NCBI GenBank assembly: GCA_964291485.2
Contig: OZ220224.1
Location: 3,348,001-3,412,000 of the forward strand
DNA length: 64,000 nucleotides
Direction of reading: 5' to 3'
Origin: Kistimonas sp964291485
Lineage (GTDB): Bacteria; Pseudomonadota; Gammaproteobacteria; Pseudomonadales; Endozoicomonadaceae
Numbering within the stretch: the stretch's first letter is position 1; each line of letters starts with the position of its first letter. Shown in pieces: positions 28,601 to 36,206 of the stretch. The notes under the pieces were generated by a model, which was not told the origin of the DNA, did no database searches, and saw nothing but the letters and a program-made list of their open reading frames with translations. The position numbers and the translations under genes were made by a program.

Positions 28601-30209
28601 CCTCTTAAGCTTCAAGCAGGAATTTAATTTTATCAACAGCTATCAAGCATTAATGCTTGCTCTCTACCAGGCAACTCATGACTATTTAACACCTCGAGCT
28701 TTTAATGTTCTATACACGCAGGGATTGGATCCGAAAAGCACTTTTCGACTAGTGTCACCAAACAAACGAAAGGAAAACCCTCTTAATTTTTTTTTAAAAG
28801 AGAGTACAAGCCAAACAATAAAAAAAGGTGACGTTGTAATGTTCAGAAACCACTTAAACTATCAAAGAAGACACCGTAGCGATAGGGATATGTACATTAT
28901 CGCCATATGCACTTCAGGTAGAAAACCACCCACATTCACCTCTCCCGACCTTTTTGAAAACCTCACTGAGCATGAAATCAATATTTTATTAGTACAGCAA
29001 TACAACAGAGAACCAAAAAAAATGAAAATGCTACCCAAAGAAGCAAGGGCAACATTCAATCCACCAAGCCCCACCCCAGAAGCAGGAAACATGACAGTTG
29101 AAGCTCTACTTCAAAATCAGGGCGGACTTCAAAAGGACAGTGTTCACCATATAGACTTCGACATGCTAAAAACTTTAAAGAAAAAAGATGCATCAATAAA
29201 AAAGGCCTATTCAACAACAGCAGTCAAGAAAAAAGCACTGGCAATTAAAACTGGAGCAAAAAAAGAAAAGCATTATTCTCAAAAGACGAAAACTGAAATA
29301 GAAAAACAAACTGAACAATTAAGGTCCAACGTTTCAAGAGAACCAGAAGTTCACCAATCTGCAGAAACACTACTTTCACTAATCAGAAAGAAGCGAAACT
29401 TACTGAAAAGCCTGTGCACGGGTAGTGTCACACCATCAGAATCAACAATCACTAAAACAGTAACGGATATCAATACACTCACCCAACAACTTAATGAAAA
29501 AAGTGAAAAAATACCAGATACATTCAACAAACAGCTTGAAGAAATTTTACAAGCTGCTGAGAAAACCCGAAAAATCGCACAACTCACAGATATGCAAATA
29601 AAACTGCGCAGCCTGTGTGAAAAAACCAAGTCACATCAAACAACAGAAGTCACACAGCTAGCAAACAACATTCGTAAAATCATGCAAACAATGAAAGCAA
29701 CAGATGCAGACATTCCGACACACTTAAAAAATAAGATTGACGAAGACTTTTCAAGAATTGAAGAAAGTAAAGCCAGCAGTTCTGAGGAAGACGTAACCAT
29801 TAGCTCTTTAAAAGAAAAACAAAGAGAGCTGCAAGCATTGTGTGGTGAAAAATCTCCAAAGATAAGCAACATTAGGACTACTGTCAGCACAATTAGAGAA
29901 CTCATGCGAAGGCTAAATGATATGAATATAGATATCCCGAAAGAATTAGCCAGCCAGATTTCCGCAGACTTTCGCACTGCTGTGTATATACAAAATTCAA
30001 CAGCACTTGTAGAGATGCATAGAACGCTACACGACCTTTGGAAAGATGCTAAAAGAAATCCTGAACGAATAGCAGAGATCCCTGCAGCTATAGATACAAT
30101 CAGAACGCTTATCGTTCGTCTGGAAGGACAAGGTGCGAAAATTCCTGAGGTCGTTCGCGGCTCTATTGAAAAAGATATTCGTACTGCAGAGAAATTATTA
30201 AACCGGTAA
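25626..30209 (+). CDS. Giant repeat protein B: N-terminal domain, two Tgl-like domains, four C-terminal helical repeats
   Basis: 1527 residues. Parts: N-terminal domain (1-~225, RITCQCLEL); linker (~226-410) with a KPLPEPRSRKPL motif; first Tgl-like domain (~414-745); second linker (Pro/Ser/Thr-rich, ~750-860); second Tgl-like domain (~867-1180); four LxxLC-type repeats (~1244-1527). Both central domains keep the Tgl pattern ALYQA-x-x-DYL followed by KKG-x-x-x-x-x-NH and an acidic-beta strand. The nucleophile position is Ser556 in the first and Ser1005 in the second. The extra length compared with A is explained by this domain duplication. No ribosome-binding site is obvious at the ATG. Function unknown. 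Confidence 0.75.
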   Translation: METQKIDTHGLKFDALGIHDFEKSFTLKPDNNVWIFGHTLCLLKKEDSSKLATLRSRATGEILRNNLRCICRIGLYQRTIKHEKITFSDIFNLATMLDKEKHKPFEHIIYSFTDILERGISQILVEHASDELFDGVNIDDEHQLYFYSLKPEFQAHILPLTKRITCQCLELDDTATTEMLNERYDQFLLKIFTSSDSSEQRKRKAHCCSILYTLNKIWSVCNWENVTAVTIEPESRAQKELKNYLEEQKREVQNILLSYAKARLVTGQAQEILRLMSEDTSKDQTEDKATLTVSSTEVAHSQVLEVTESFSDKSSSTEPEKITSPKSQTAAFVPAPQSETIERSLSSQTPDVRPKRKPLPEPRSRKPLTIKEPEKMPGATALTTEAVEHFMPEQRQSIVPFPWLDTPEAISPIRNLQEFHHHVAQCADRLHAMYAHKENIVRAYIHDPKNASAFDHAKQVIFEGSWISTNLYGLLTEATKKTPGHNNVFRSRLNSLIAINAFYLGYAPQSSDFKTAFMTNESARISGGFIEFRLQSGIQPSTALESFFTNFNIIDSSSATLLALYQAMLDYLTAPIFDRLFKNTIKPTMDVTPNFFVGSLSRMYDCKALITDYLFTENKPIPPKKGYILYASNHSDFYARHSSKQEVSMLLVCISDREKARYTAPGRFSGYNQKEVNTEVVNLYNREPITNLMMSQADWARVKRQLTLKTNYAPISRLSIEALRQDKGGLQLGSPAYIHFDKLAYFKSKNVAMLQHTSKAKEVVTPSAMPPPRGSQIIEKPTASRQGIQQLQESVPKTPEESQARVYRELPGEASSTSSDSTQALSIAQPIEPDTSTDARVETEHPSTPPTPLAEADSTVFETMTREGFTDYILKCVEDRRLLCQQQDRITQAYFDKPDDHEIQRKVLEIINQGSWNPEKLYDFLIQAVKTPRKEIFEKRLETLVNSGSLLSGHPPQNRATKRHFMTNTFGDIVHDNYFDYTITPYTTASEALLSFKQEFNFINSYQALMLALYQATHDYLTPRAFNVLYTQGLDPKSTFRLVSPNKRKENPLNFFLKESTSQTIKKGDVVMFRNHLNYQRRHRSDRDMYIIAICTSGRKPPTFTSPDLFENLTEHEINILLVQQYNREPKKMKMLPKEARATFNPPSPTPEAGNMTVEALLQNQGGLQKDSVHHIDFDMLKTLKKKDASIKKAYSTTAVKKKALAIKTGAKKEKHYSQKTKTEIEKQTEQLRSNVSREPEVHQSAETLLSLIRKKRNLLKSLCTGSVTPSESTITKTVTDINTLTQQLNEKSEKIPDTFNKQLEEILQAAEKTRKIAQLTDMQIKLRSLCEKTKSHQTTEVTQLANNIRKIMQTMKATDADIPTHLKNKIDEDFSRIEESKASSSEEDVTISSLKEKQRELQALCGEKSPKISNIRTTVSTIRELMRRLNDMNIDIPKELASQISADFRTAVYIQNSTALVEMHRTLHDLWKDAKRNPERIAEIPAAIDTIRTLIVRLEGQGAKIPEVVRGSIEKDIRTAEKLLNR

Positions 30210-30310
30210 ATTTAGCCGAAATGATGTTTAAAGAATTCAACCAACAGATTGGCTTTTAGCCAAAAATACCGACTACTATCAAAAGTCGCCCTAAGACCAT
30301 CATCCACTAG
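30210..30310. repeat. Degraded lysR 3' relic after gene B, cut by IS5
   Basis: AATGATGTTTAAAGAATTCAACCA is shared exactly with the true lysR 3' end (35231-35254). The similarity weakens towards CCATCATCCACTAG, where the IS5 copy has inserted; bases after the IS (31471 on) appear to continue it. CTAG at 30307-30310 is the left copy of the IS5 target duplication. Confidence 0.7.
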
Positions 30311-31470
30311 GGAACCTGCGAGCAAGTGACGTTAAAGAAACACAGTGAATGAAAAGTCATTAATTCACTATTATCCAGCCTGAAAATTACTCAGTTTCTT
30401 ACCATTGAAGCCGGTTGTCCGGCTTTCGGATACATTAACCCTGTGCCCGGATCATTTGGTCCAGTCTAACCATGTTTGCCAGAGCGAATAACATCGCCAG
30501 TTTGCCATCATTTTTCCGAAGTCCCCGATAACGGGCTTTGATAAATCCAAACTGGCATTTGATGATTCTGAAGGGATGTTCCACCTTGGCTCGAATGCTG
30601 GCTTTCAGGTATTCCGTTTTCAAAATGACTTTATTGATTCGAGGGTGTTTCCTGAGTCTCTTTAACTTGCCTGGTTGTTCGGCTATATGCCACTGTACAG
30701 CGTCTGTATTGAGCGCTTTTCGCTTCTCGGCTCCTCTGTAGCCGGCATCGGCAAAGACAAACTGTTCATCACCGTGCAACAGGTTACTGGCTTGATTAAG
30801 GTCATGTTCATTGGCGGCTGTTGTCGCCAGACTATGAGTCAAACCTGTACGGGCATCGACACCAATATGCGCCTTCATTCCGAAATACCACTGGTTACCC
30901 TTTCTGGTCTGGTGCATTTGGGGATCTCGCTGCCCCGTCTGATTCTTTGTGGATGTCGGAGCTTCGATGATCGTGGCATCGACCAGAGAGCCTTCTTTCA
31001 AAACGATACCAGACTCTGTCAGCCATTGGTTTACGTCCGTGAAAATAGCCCGAGCCAGATTGTGAGCCTCCAGCAGGTGTCGAAAGTTCATAATGGTTGT
31101 GCGATCAGGAATTGCTTTATCCAGAGATAATCCGGCAAATAATCGCATGGACGCAATTTCATAAAGGGCATCTTCCATGGCCGGATCACTGAGGCTGTAC
31201 CATTGCTGAAGGCAGTGTATCCGGAGCATGGTGGATAACGGGTACGGTCTACGCCCATTACCGGGTTTGGGGTAATGAGGTTCAATAATTGTCTCAAGAC
31301 GATGCCAGGGAATCAGTTTATCCATACGGGCAAGGAATATTTCTTTGCGGGTCTGGCGACGCTTTTGAGTGAATTCAGCGTCAGAAAAGCTGAGCTGTTG
31401 GTCCATGACTGATCTCCGGCAAAGGCTGAGTGGAGATTAGCTTATTATTGGGGACTTAATCGCAGGTTCC
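30311..31470 (-). mobile_element. IS5-family insertion sequence, copy 1
   Basis: 1160 bp with terminal inverted repeats GGAACCTGCGA-x-x-AAGT at both ends, flanked by CTAG (30307-30310 and 31471-31474), the typical 4-bp IS5 target duplication. It encodes one transposase on the minus strand. It is almost identical to copy 2 at 59400-60559 (I noticed three base differences in the transposase gene), so transposition was recent. It sits in the duplicated spacer between giant genes B and C. Confidence 0.93.
30435..31406 (-). CDS. IS5-family transposase (InsH-like)
   Basis: 323 residues, closely resembling E. coli IS5 InsH throughout. An N-terminal domain has FTQKRRQTRKEIFLARMDKL and RRPYPLSTMLRIHCLQQWY. 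The DDE catalytic core has VDATIIEAPTSTKN, FADAGYRGAEKRKAL and the YLKASIRAKVEHPFRIIK (YREK-type) motif. It differs from the second copy by one residue I noticed (Thr for Ala in KRRQTRKE). Intact. Confidence 0.95.
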   Translation of the reverse strand: MDQQLSFSDAEFTQKRRQTRKEIFLARMDKLIPWHRLETIIEPHYPKPGNGRRPYPLSTMLRIHCLQQWYSLSDPAMEDALYEIASMRLFAGLSLDKAIPDRTTIMNFRHLLEAHNLARAIFTDVNQWLTESGIVLKEGSLVDATIIEAPTSTKNQTGQRDPQMHQTRKGNQWYFGMKAHIGVDARTGLTHSLATTAANEHDLNQASNLLHGDEQFVFADAGYRGAEKRKALNTDAVQWHIAEQPGKLKRLRKHPRINKVILKTEYLKASIRAKVEHPFRIIKCQFGFIKARYRGLRKNDGKLAMLFALANMVRLDQMIRAQG

Positions 31471-32160
31471 CTAGATGATTAACGCCCAATCGAGCCCCAC
31501 GGCACCAGCCCTATTTTCTATAGACAGAAAAACTCCGAACAATGCATACAGTGGTGCTCATCGAGTTCTGTCAATATATATGCAGCTGACAATCGCTCAA
31601 AGCATCAACCTGGGCTAGCGTTTCATCTGGAGTAAAAGATCACTGGATCTGCTGCTTGATAAAATCCATATAAGCAGAAATATTCAGCACCGATGCTTTC
31701 TCCCTGAACCGGGCAGGATACCCTGAAACCTTGGAAACTTCGTCGATATTATCAATGATAACAAAACAGCCCTGCGGCAGTGGCTGAAGGCTCTGAAAAT
31801 CCCGTATCAACTCTATTGAAAAGTAGTCCGAGACTGTTCGTGAAGCGTTATAAACGCCGGATTATGAGAAAAGTCAGTGATGCTGATGGCAAAGTGAAAT
31901 GCTATCCCACATCAATTGTTGGATAGTATCCTGATAGAGTATTAAAACTACGTCGTCAATTGAATATTTTAAAAAGGATCATACTATCTTGCCTTGCCTG
32001 AAACACTATCAAAAACATCATTAACATTCTAGTTATGTTTCTTTGACTAACAATCGTTAACTATAAGCGCTTTCAAAAAGAACAAAATAATGAGATAGCA
32101 ATCCATATCAGAGGAACACACATACAGCAGGATATGAGATAACACCTAAAGGGGGTTAGC
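31471..32160. repeat. Spacer between IS5 and giant gene C, carrying a ribF 5' relic
   Basis: About 31640-31905 match the ribF 5' end. On the minus strand the relic still reads IELIRDFQSLQPLPQGC against the true MQLIRGFQNIQPLPQGC, with the start ATG changed to ATA; it then diverges and stops after about 57 codons. The leader also matches (GATGGCAAAGTGAAAT). At 32038-32053 lies the conserved TTTCTTTGACTAACAA. No gene is seen. Confidence 0.75.
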
Positions 32161-35100
32161 ATGAAAAATCAAGCGACATGTAAGCAAATTGTGACCCAGA
32201 CTCTTGGCTTTTCAGCCATTGACCAAAACATCCAAGATGATGATTTTATCTATAGTGATTATCGATCTTTAAAAGTAGTCCCACCTAGTGAAACTAACTT
32301 GCTCAAAACGCAAGAGTCACTTTGTACATTATTATGTAAAAAACTGAAGAGAGCAGGTAGAAAAAGCCTCGCAGAAAGATTACTAAAAAAACAAGAACCA
32401 TTAACATACAAAGAACTAATAGTACTAACACAGCAAATTAAAAACCCACGAACAAAGCAAACATTACTACACAATAGCACCCAACTATTTTCAACCATAC
32501 CTCTGGAAAGACTTCCACATTTAGTCAGAGAGGACATGGAGGGCAAAGGCATCCCTGGCATTCCGGAGAGCATCTATCTACTGCACCAGATAATGACTTG
32601 CCCTGAATTTGAAATGCATTCAATAGAACTTATCAAACACCTTAGCACTCAGCTCATGCAAATTGATGTCAATACCACTTTTGAAACGCTAGAAGAGGAA
32701 TATGAAGATTGTGCAAAACTTCTTTTAACTCCAGGCTCGAACAGAGAAGAAACTCGGCAACAAATGGACTGTATAAGCAAGCTGGAAGGTTTACATGACA
32801 TATGGACACAACAAAACCCAGCAGACTGGAATCAAGTTATTCACAAACATACACCTCAAACTTCTTCTCTCAGATTAACCGAGCATCAAGAAATCCAGAT
32901 ACATGAGGATCAAGCACAGGCCAAAGAGAGCCCATCGCTGGCCTCTACTACTGTCGCCTGGGAAACGGCACCGGACCAAACGACCGAATCACCTGACAAA
33001 ACTATAATCTGGCAACCCACAACAGGTATATCCAGTCAAAGTAAACCCACACTTCTCCCTTATGCAGAGCCTGAAAACCTTGTGCCTGCTAATGAGCCTG
33101 CCTCCAAAGAAAGGCTTCCAACGCCCTTTCTTGAGCTAAAACGGAGAGAACCATCACCACACCGAGGCGCTATCCCTGTCAGTTCGCAATCAGCGCTTCC
33201 TCCTGAACCTCAAAGCACTGACCAGACGACGACTTTGACAGCGCCAAAGGGGGGAGCCAGACCCAAAGAAGTGATTTTAAGCGTTCCCGCCCCAGCTGTA
33301 GCTCAGCATGTAGATATTAACGTACCGAGGCAAGACGTATTACCACACCGGGGCGCTACCCCTGGCAGTGTACAATCAGAGATTCCCCCTGAAGCACAAA
33401 GCACTGATCAGACGACGGCTGTGCCCGAACCAATGGGAAGCGAAGTCACTACTATAAGAGGCACTTATGACCCAGCTTTAGCTCTGAAAGAAGGTATAGA
33501 GATAGAGAGCCAAGAGGAACTGGAACAATTAACCATTGATCACTATTTAGCACTTCGAAAAGATTTTTACGACCGCGAAAAATCGGTTTTAGCATTTATT
33601 GATGACCCAACAAACAAACAGAAACGTAAAGCTGCACAAAAAGCATTGAAGTCTGGATTTTGGCCTGCAGGCAGACTTCTTGATCTACTGAATAAATGCG
33701 ACAGTATTAGCGATAAAAAAGGCAATTTTTTCGAACAATGGCGGGAAGAATTATTTCGCCATTCAGGTTTCTCAAATGGAATCGCTCCCAAGGACGCAAG
33801 AACAAACATACCTACGATGCATGCCGTTAGTAGAACCTTGCACGAAACTCACGAAAAACATTACATCACTAAATCTAATTTCACATCCACAGAAGCTCTC
33901 GATAGCTGCGTTGGTAAGTCTTTCTGGGTATGCAACAATGAAAATTTATTTCAACTAAGCAACTTAATGACAATGCGTAAATATCTTGGCGATACAACAT
34001 TTAACTTTCACTTTAGTGGCCCTTCTAAATTAGCTCTGGCTCCAATGAAAGTAGAGTTAAAAAAACCATCAGAATTTATACGTAGAGGCACAATAGCTCC
34101 GCTACTGAAACATAAGATCGAAACTGAAAGAGGATTCATTAGAGGTAATTTTTATCTATTCGTTCATCATAGATCCTATTTAAAGAAGCACATTAACGGT
34201 GAATACGACTTACTATTGGCATTATGCACTGACATTGTAAAGCCAGATTTTTGTGTAGCAGAGCTTTGTGATAGTGAAGACTTAGAAGGTATCACGAAAA
34301 TCCTGATCAATCTATACAATAAAACTCCATACAACAACACAATCATGAAAAAAACAGGATGGGATGCACTTAAAAAAGGTTCCGAGCCAGGGCAGCCATC
34401 TAAAAAAATAGATGAAAAGACATTTTCTGAAGGGGGTGGAAAAATGTCAATCAATTTTCCAATAGCCCTTGACCTTGAAAAACTAAAGAGATTGAAACAA
34501 GCGTCTTTTAATAACTATGAGGCTGATTTAAAAAAACAAATTACTCAAGAAGAAAGTTCTGTAACTACAAAAATACCTGAAGAGCATCCCCTACCTGATG
34601 AAGAAAGCCGTCTGGTAATCTCACTTCAAGAGATGCAACTAAAACTACACAAGCTGTGTGAGGAAAGAAATCCACAATTACTATTACCTGAAATAACTGA
34701 TACAAAAAACGAAATCAGCAAACTCATACAGGAAATAGAAAATAGAGAAATGGAGATCACGGAAGAGCTAAGACGCCAGATTGATGAAGATTTGCGTATT
34801 TCTGAAGAAATCCGTAAGCTTCCCCAACTCGAACGATTGCGACTCAAACTGCAAAATCTGTGCGAGGAAGAAAAAGCGTTACAACGAGAACCCGCTATTA
34901 GAAAGAGAATAAACGAGATTAAAGCACTACAGAGAGAAATTACAACAATACCTGAAGAACTAACACTTAAAATTCATGAAACCTTAATAATTGCTGAGGA
35001 AATCTGCAAGCTAGCCCCTCTCGAACAGAAGCGACTCCAACTACATGCCCAGTGCAGGGAAGGAAAACTTTTACCAATGGATCTACAAATTAATCAGACA

Positions 35101-35220
35101 ATAAAAGATATAAAAAAAATAATCAAAGAACTTAAGGAGGAAGGCATAATAATTCCTGAACATATGGATAACAGAATTAAAAATGACTTTCTCGTTTCAG
35201 AGGAGCTGCGTAACAAGTAG
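32161..35220 (+). CDS. Giant repeat protein C: diverged N terminus, Tgl-like domain, three C-terminal helical repeats
   Basis: 1019 residues, with a good ribosome site (AAAGGGGG) before the ATG, unlike A and B. The N-terminal domain (1-~230) is the most diverged and lacks the TCQCL motif. The linker (~235-440) contains an internal duplication: a block with PHRGAIPVSSQSALPPEPQ (from ~332) recurs as PHRGATPGSVQSEIPPEAQ (from ~395). The Tgl-like domain (~449-765) keeps GNFYLFVHHRSYLKKH and NGEYDLLLALCT, with Asn at the expected nucleophile site. Three LxxLC repeats follow (~819-1019). It ends 2 bases before the convergent lysR stop. A-rich like its paralogues. Function unknown. Confidence 0.73.
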   Translation: MKNQATCKQIVTQTLGFSAIDQNIQDDDFIYSDYRSLKVVPPSETNLLKTQESLCTLLCKKLKRAGRKSLAERLLKKQEPLTYKELIVLTQQIKNPRTKQTLLHNSTQLFSTIPLERLPHLVREDMEGKGIPGIPESIYLLHQIMTCPEFEMHSIELIKHLSTQLMQIDVNTTFETLEEEYEDCAKLLLTPGSNREETRQQMDCISKLEGLHDIWTQQNPADWNQVIHKHTPQTSSLRLTEHQEIQIHEDQAQAKESPSLASTTVAWETAPDQTTESPDKTIIWQPTTGISSQSKPTLLPYAEPENLVPANEPASKERLPTPFLELKRREPSPHRGAIPVSSQSALPPEPQSTDQTTTLTAPKGGARPKEVILSVPAPAVAQHVDINVPRQDVLPHRGATPGSVQSEIPPEAQSTDQTTAVPEPMGSEVTTIRGTYDPALALKEGIEIESQEELEQLTIDHYLALRKDFYDREKSVLAFIDDPTNKQKRKAAQKALKSGFWPAGRLLDLLNKCDSISDKKGNFFEQWREELFRHSGFSNGIAPKDARTNIPTMHAVSRTLHETHEKHYITKSNFTSTEALDSCVGKSFWVCNNENLFQLSNLMTMRKYLGDTTFNFHFSGPSKLALAPMKVELKKPSEFIRRGTIAPLLKHKIETERGFIRGNFYLFVHHRSYLKKHINGEYDLLLALCTDIVKPDFCVAELCDSEDLEGITKILINLYNKTPYNNTIMKKTGWDALKKGSEPGQPSKKIDEKTFSEGGGKMSINFPIALDLEKLKRLKQASFNNYEADLKKQITQEESSVTTKIPEEHPLPDEESRLVISLQEMQLKLHKLCEERNPQLLLPEITDTKNEISKLIQEIENREMEITEELRRQIDEDLRISEEIRKLPQLERLRLKLQNLCEEEKALQREPAIRKRINEIKALQREITTIPEELTLKIHETLIIAEEICKLAPLEQKRLQLHAQCREGKLLPMDLQINQTIKDIKKIIKELKEEGIIIPEHMDNRIKNDFLVSEELRNK

Positions 35221-35222
35221 CA

Positions 35223-36092
35223 TCACCCAGAATGATGTTTAAAGAATTCAACCAGCAACCTGACTTTCGGAGACAGATGGCGATTTTGAGGGTACACGGC
35301 CCAGATACCATCATCAGGTAACCGATATTGATCCAGCACAGACACCAGCTCACCACGCTTCAGATGTGTCTCAACATAATAATCAGGTAGCTGGACAAGC
35401 CCCAATCCACATAAAGCGGCATCTTTTAGCGCGAGGCCGCTATTACAGCGCCATTGCCCATGCACCCGAAAGTACTTTTCCTGACCATTTTCCAGAAAGC
35501 GCCAGACATCCACAGAACCATGCAAACAATGATGCTGACTGAGTTCAGACAGTGTATGCGGTTGTCCATAACGATGAAAATAATCGGGTGATCCACAGAC
35601 GTACTGGGTACGTTGACCAATTTTTCTGGCAATCAGGGAGCTGTCCTCCAGCTTTCCCAATCGGATTGCAAGGTCATAGCCCTGGCTGATCAGGTCCAGT
35701 TTTTCATTGGTCAGGGTAAACTCCAGCCGTAATTCCGGGTGATCACAGAGAAACCGGTTCACCAGCGGCGCAACGAAATGTTCACCATAAAACACAGGAG
35801 CAGTCATTTTTAATAAACCTCTCGGTTCATCGTTAAGATCAGCCACCGCCCTGTCTGCTTCATCCAGCCCCACCAGCAGTTGCCGGCAATGCTGAAAGTA
35901 CAGGTTGCCGGATTCAGTCAGTGTCACTTTCCGGGTAGATCGATAGAACAGTTTGGCGCCCAGCCGCTTCTCCAGCGCATTCACTTTACGACTGATGTGC
36001 GCCACCGATACATCCAGCTGTTTGGCGGCTCCCGTAAAACTGCCCGCATCCGCAACCGCGACAAATTCTGTAACGCCCTGCCAGCGCTCCAT
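35223..36092 (-). CDS. LysR-family transcriptional regulator
   Basis: 289 residues from ATG 36092, chosen because AGGTGG sits 5 nt upstream; an ATG 13 codons earlier (36131) is in frame but leads into the intergenic control region. The N-terminal winged HTH has FVAVADAGSFTGAAKQLDVSVAHISRKVNALEKRLGAKLFYR. The C-terminal substrate-binding domain is of the CrgA/DmlR-like type (PRGLLKMTAPVFYGEHFVAPL). It is divergent from adhC-fghA, so it probably controls formaldehyde detoxification. Its 3' end is the source of the relics after giant genes A and B. Confidence 0.88.
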   Translation of the reverse strand: MERWQGVTEFVAVADAGSFTGAAKQLDVSVAHISRKVNALEKRLGAKLFYRSTRKVTLTESGNLYFQHCRQLLVGLDEADRAVADLNDEPRGLLKMTAPVFYGEHFVAPLVNRFLCDHPELRLEFTLTNEKLDLISQGYDLAIRLGKLEDSSLIARKIGQRTQYVCGSPDYFHRYGQPHTLSELSQHHCLHGSVDVWRFLENGQEKYFRVHGQWRCNSGLALKDAALCGLGLVQLPDYYVETHLKRGELVSVLDQYRLPDDGIWAVYPQNRHLSPKVRLLVEFFKHHSG

Positions 36093-36130
36093 TGTTACCA
36101 CCTGGTAATAGTGATTTACCTGAAATGACA

Positions 36131-36160
36131 ATTATTGTTTCATCAGAAATAAATACAATA
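36131..36160. promoter_or_regulatory. Possible LysR operator between lysR and adhC
   Basis: A T/A-rich imperfect dyad, TGTTTCATCAGAAATA, lies in the divergent intergenic region, where LysR-type regulators usually bind. The assignment is from position and dyad symmetry only. Confidence 0.35.
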
Positions 36161-36206
36161 CGTGCATCAACACGACCCACCTACCTCACAAACAGGGTAT
36201 GACAGA

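Noticed and set aside
21660..35220. Giant proteins as outer-membrane autotransporters or RTX toxins
   Set aside because: No signal peptide, no beta-barrel end, and no Gly-Asp-rich nonapeptide repeats are visible.
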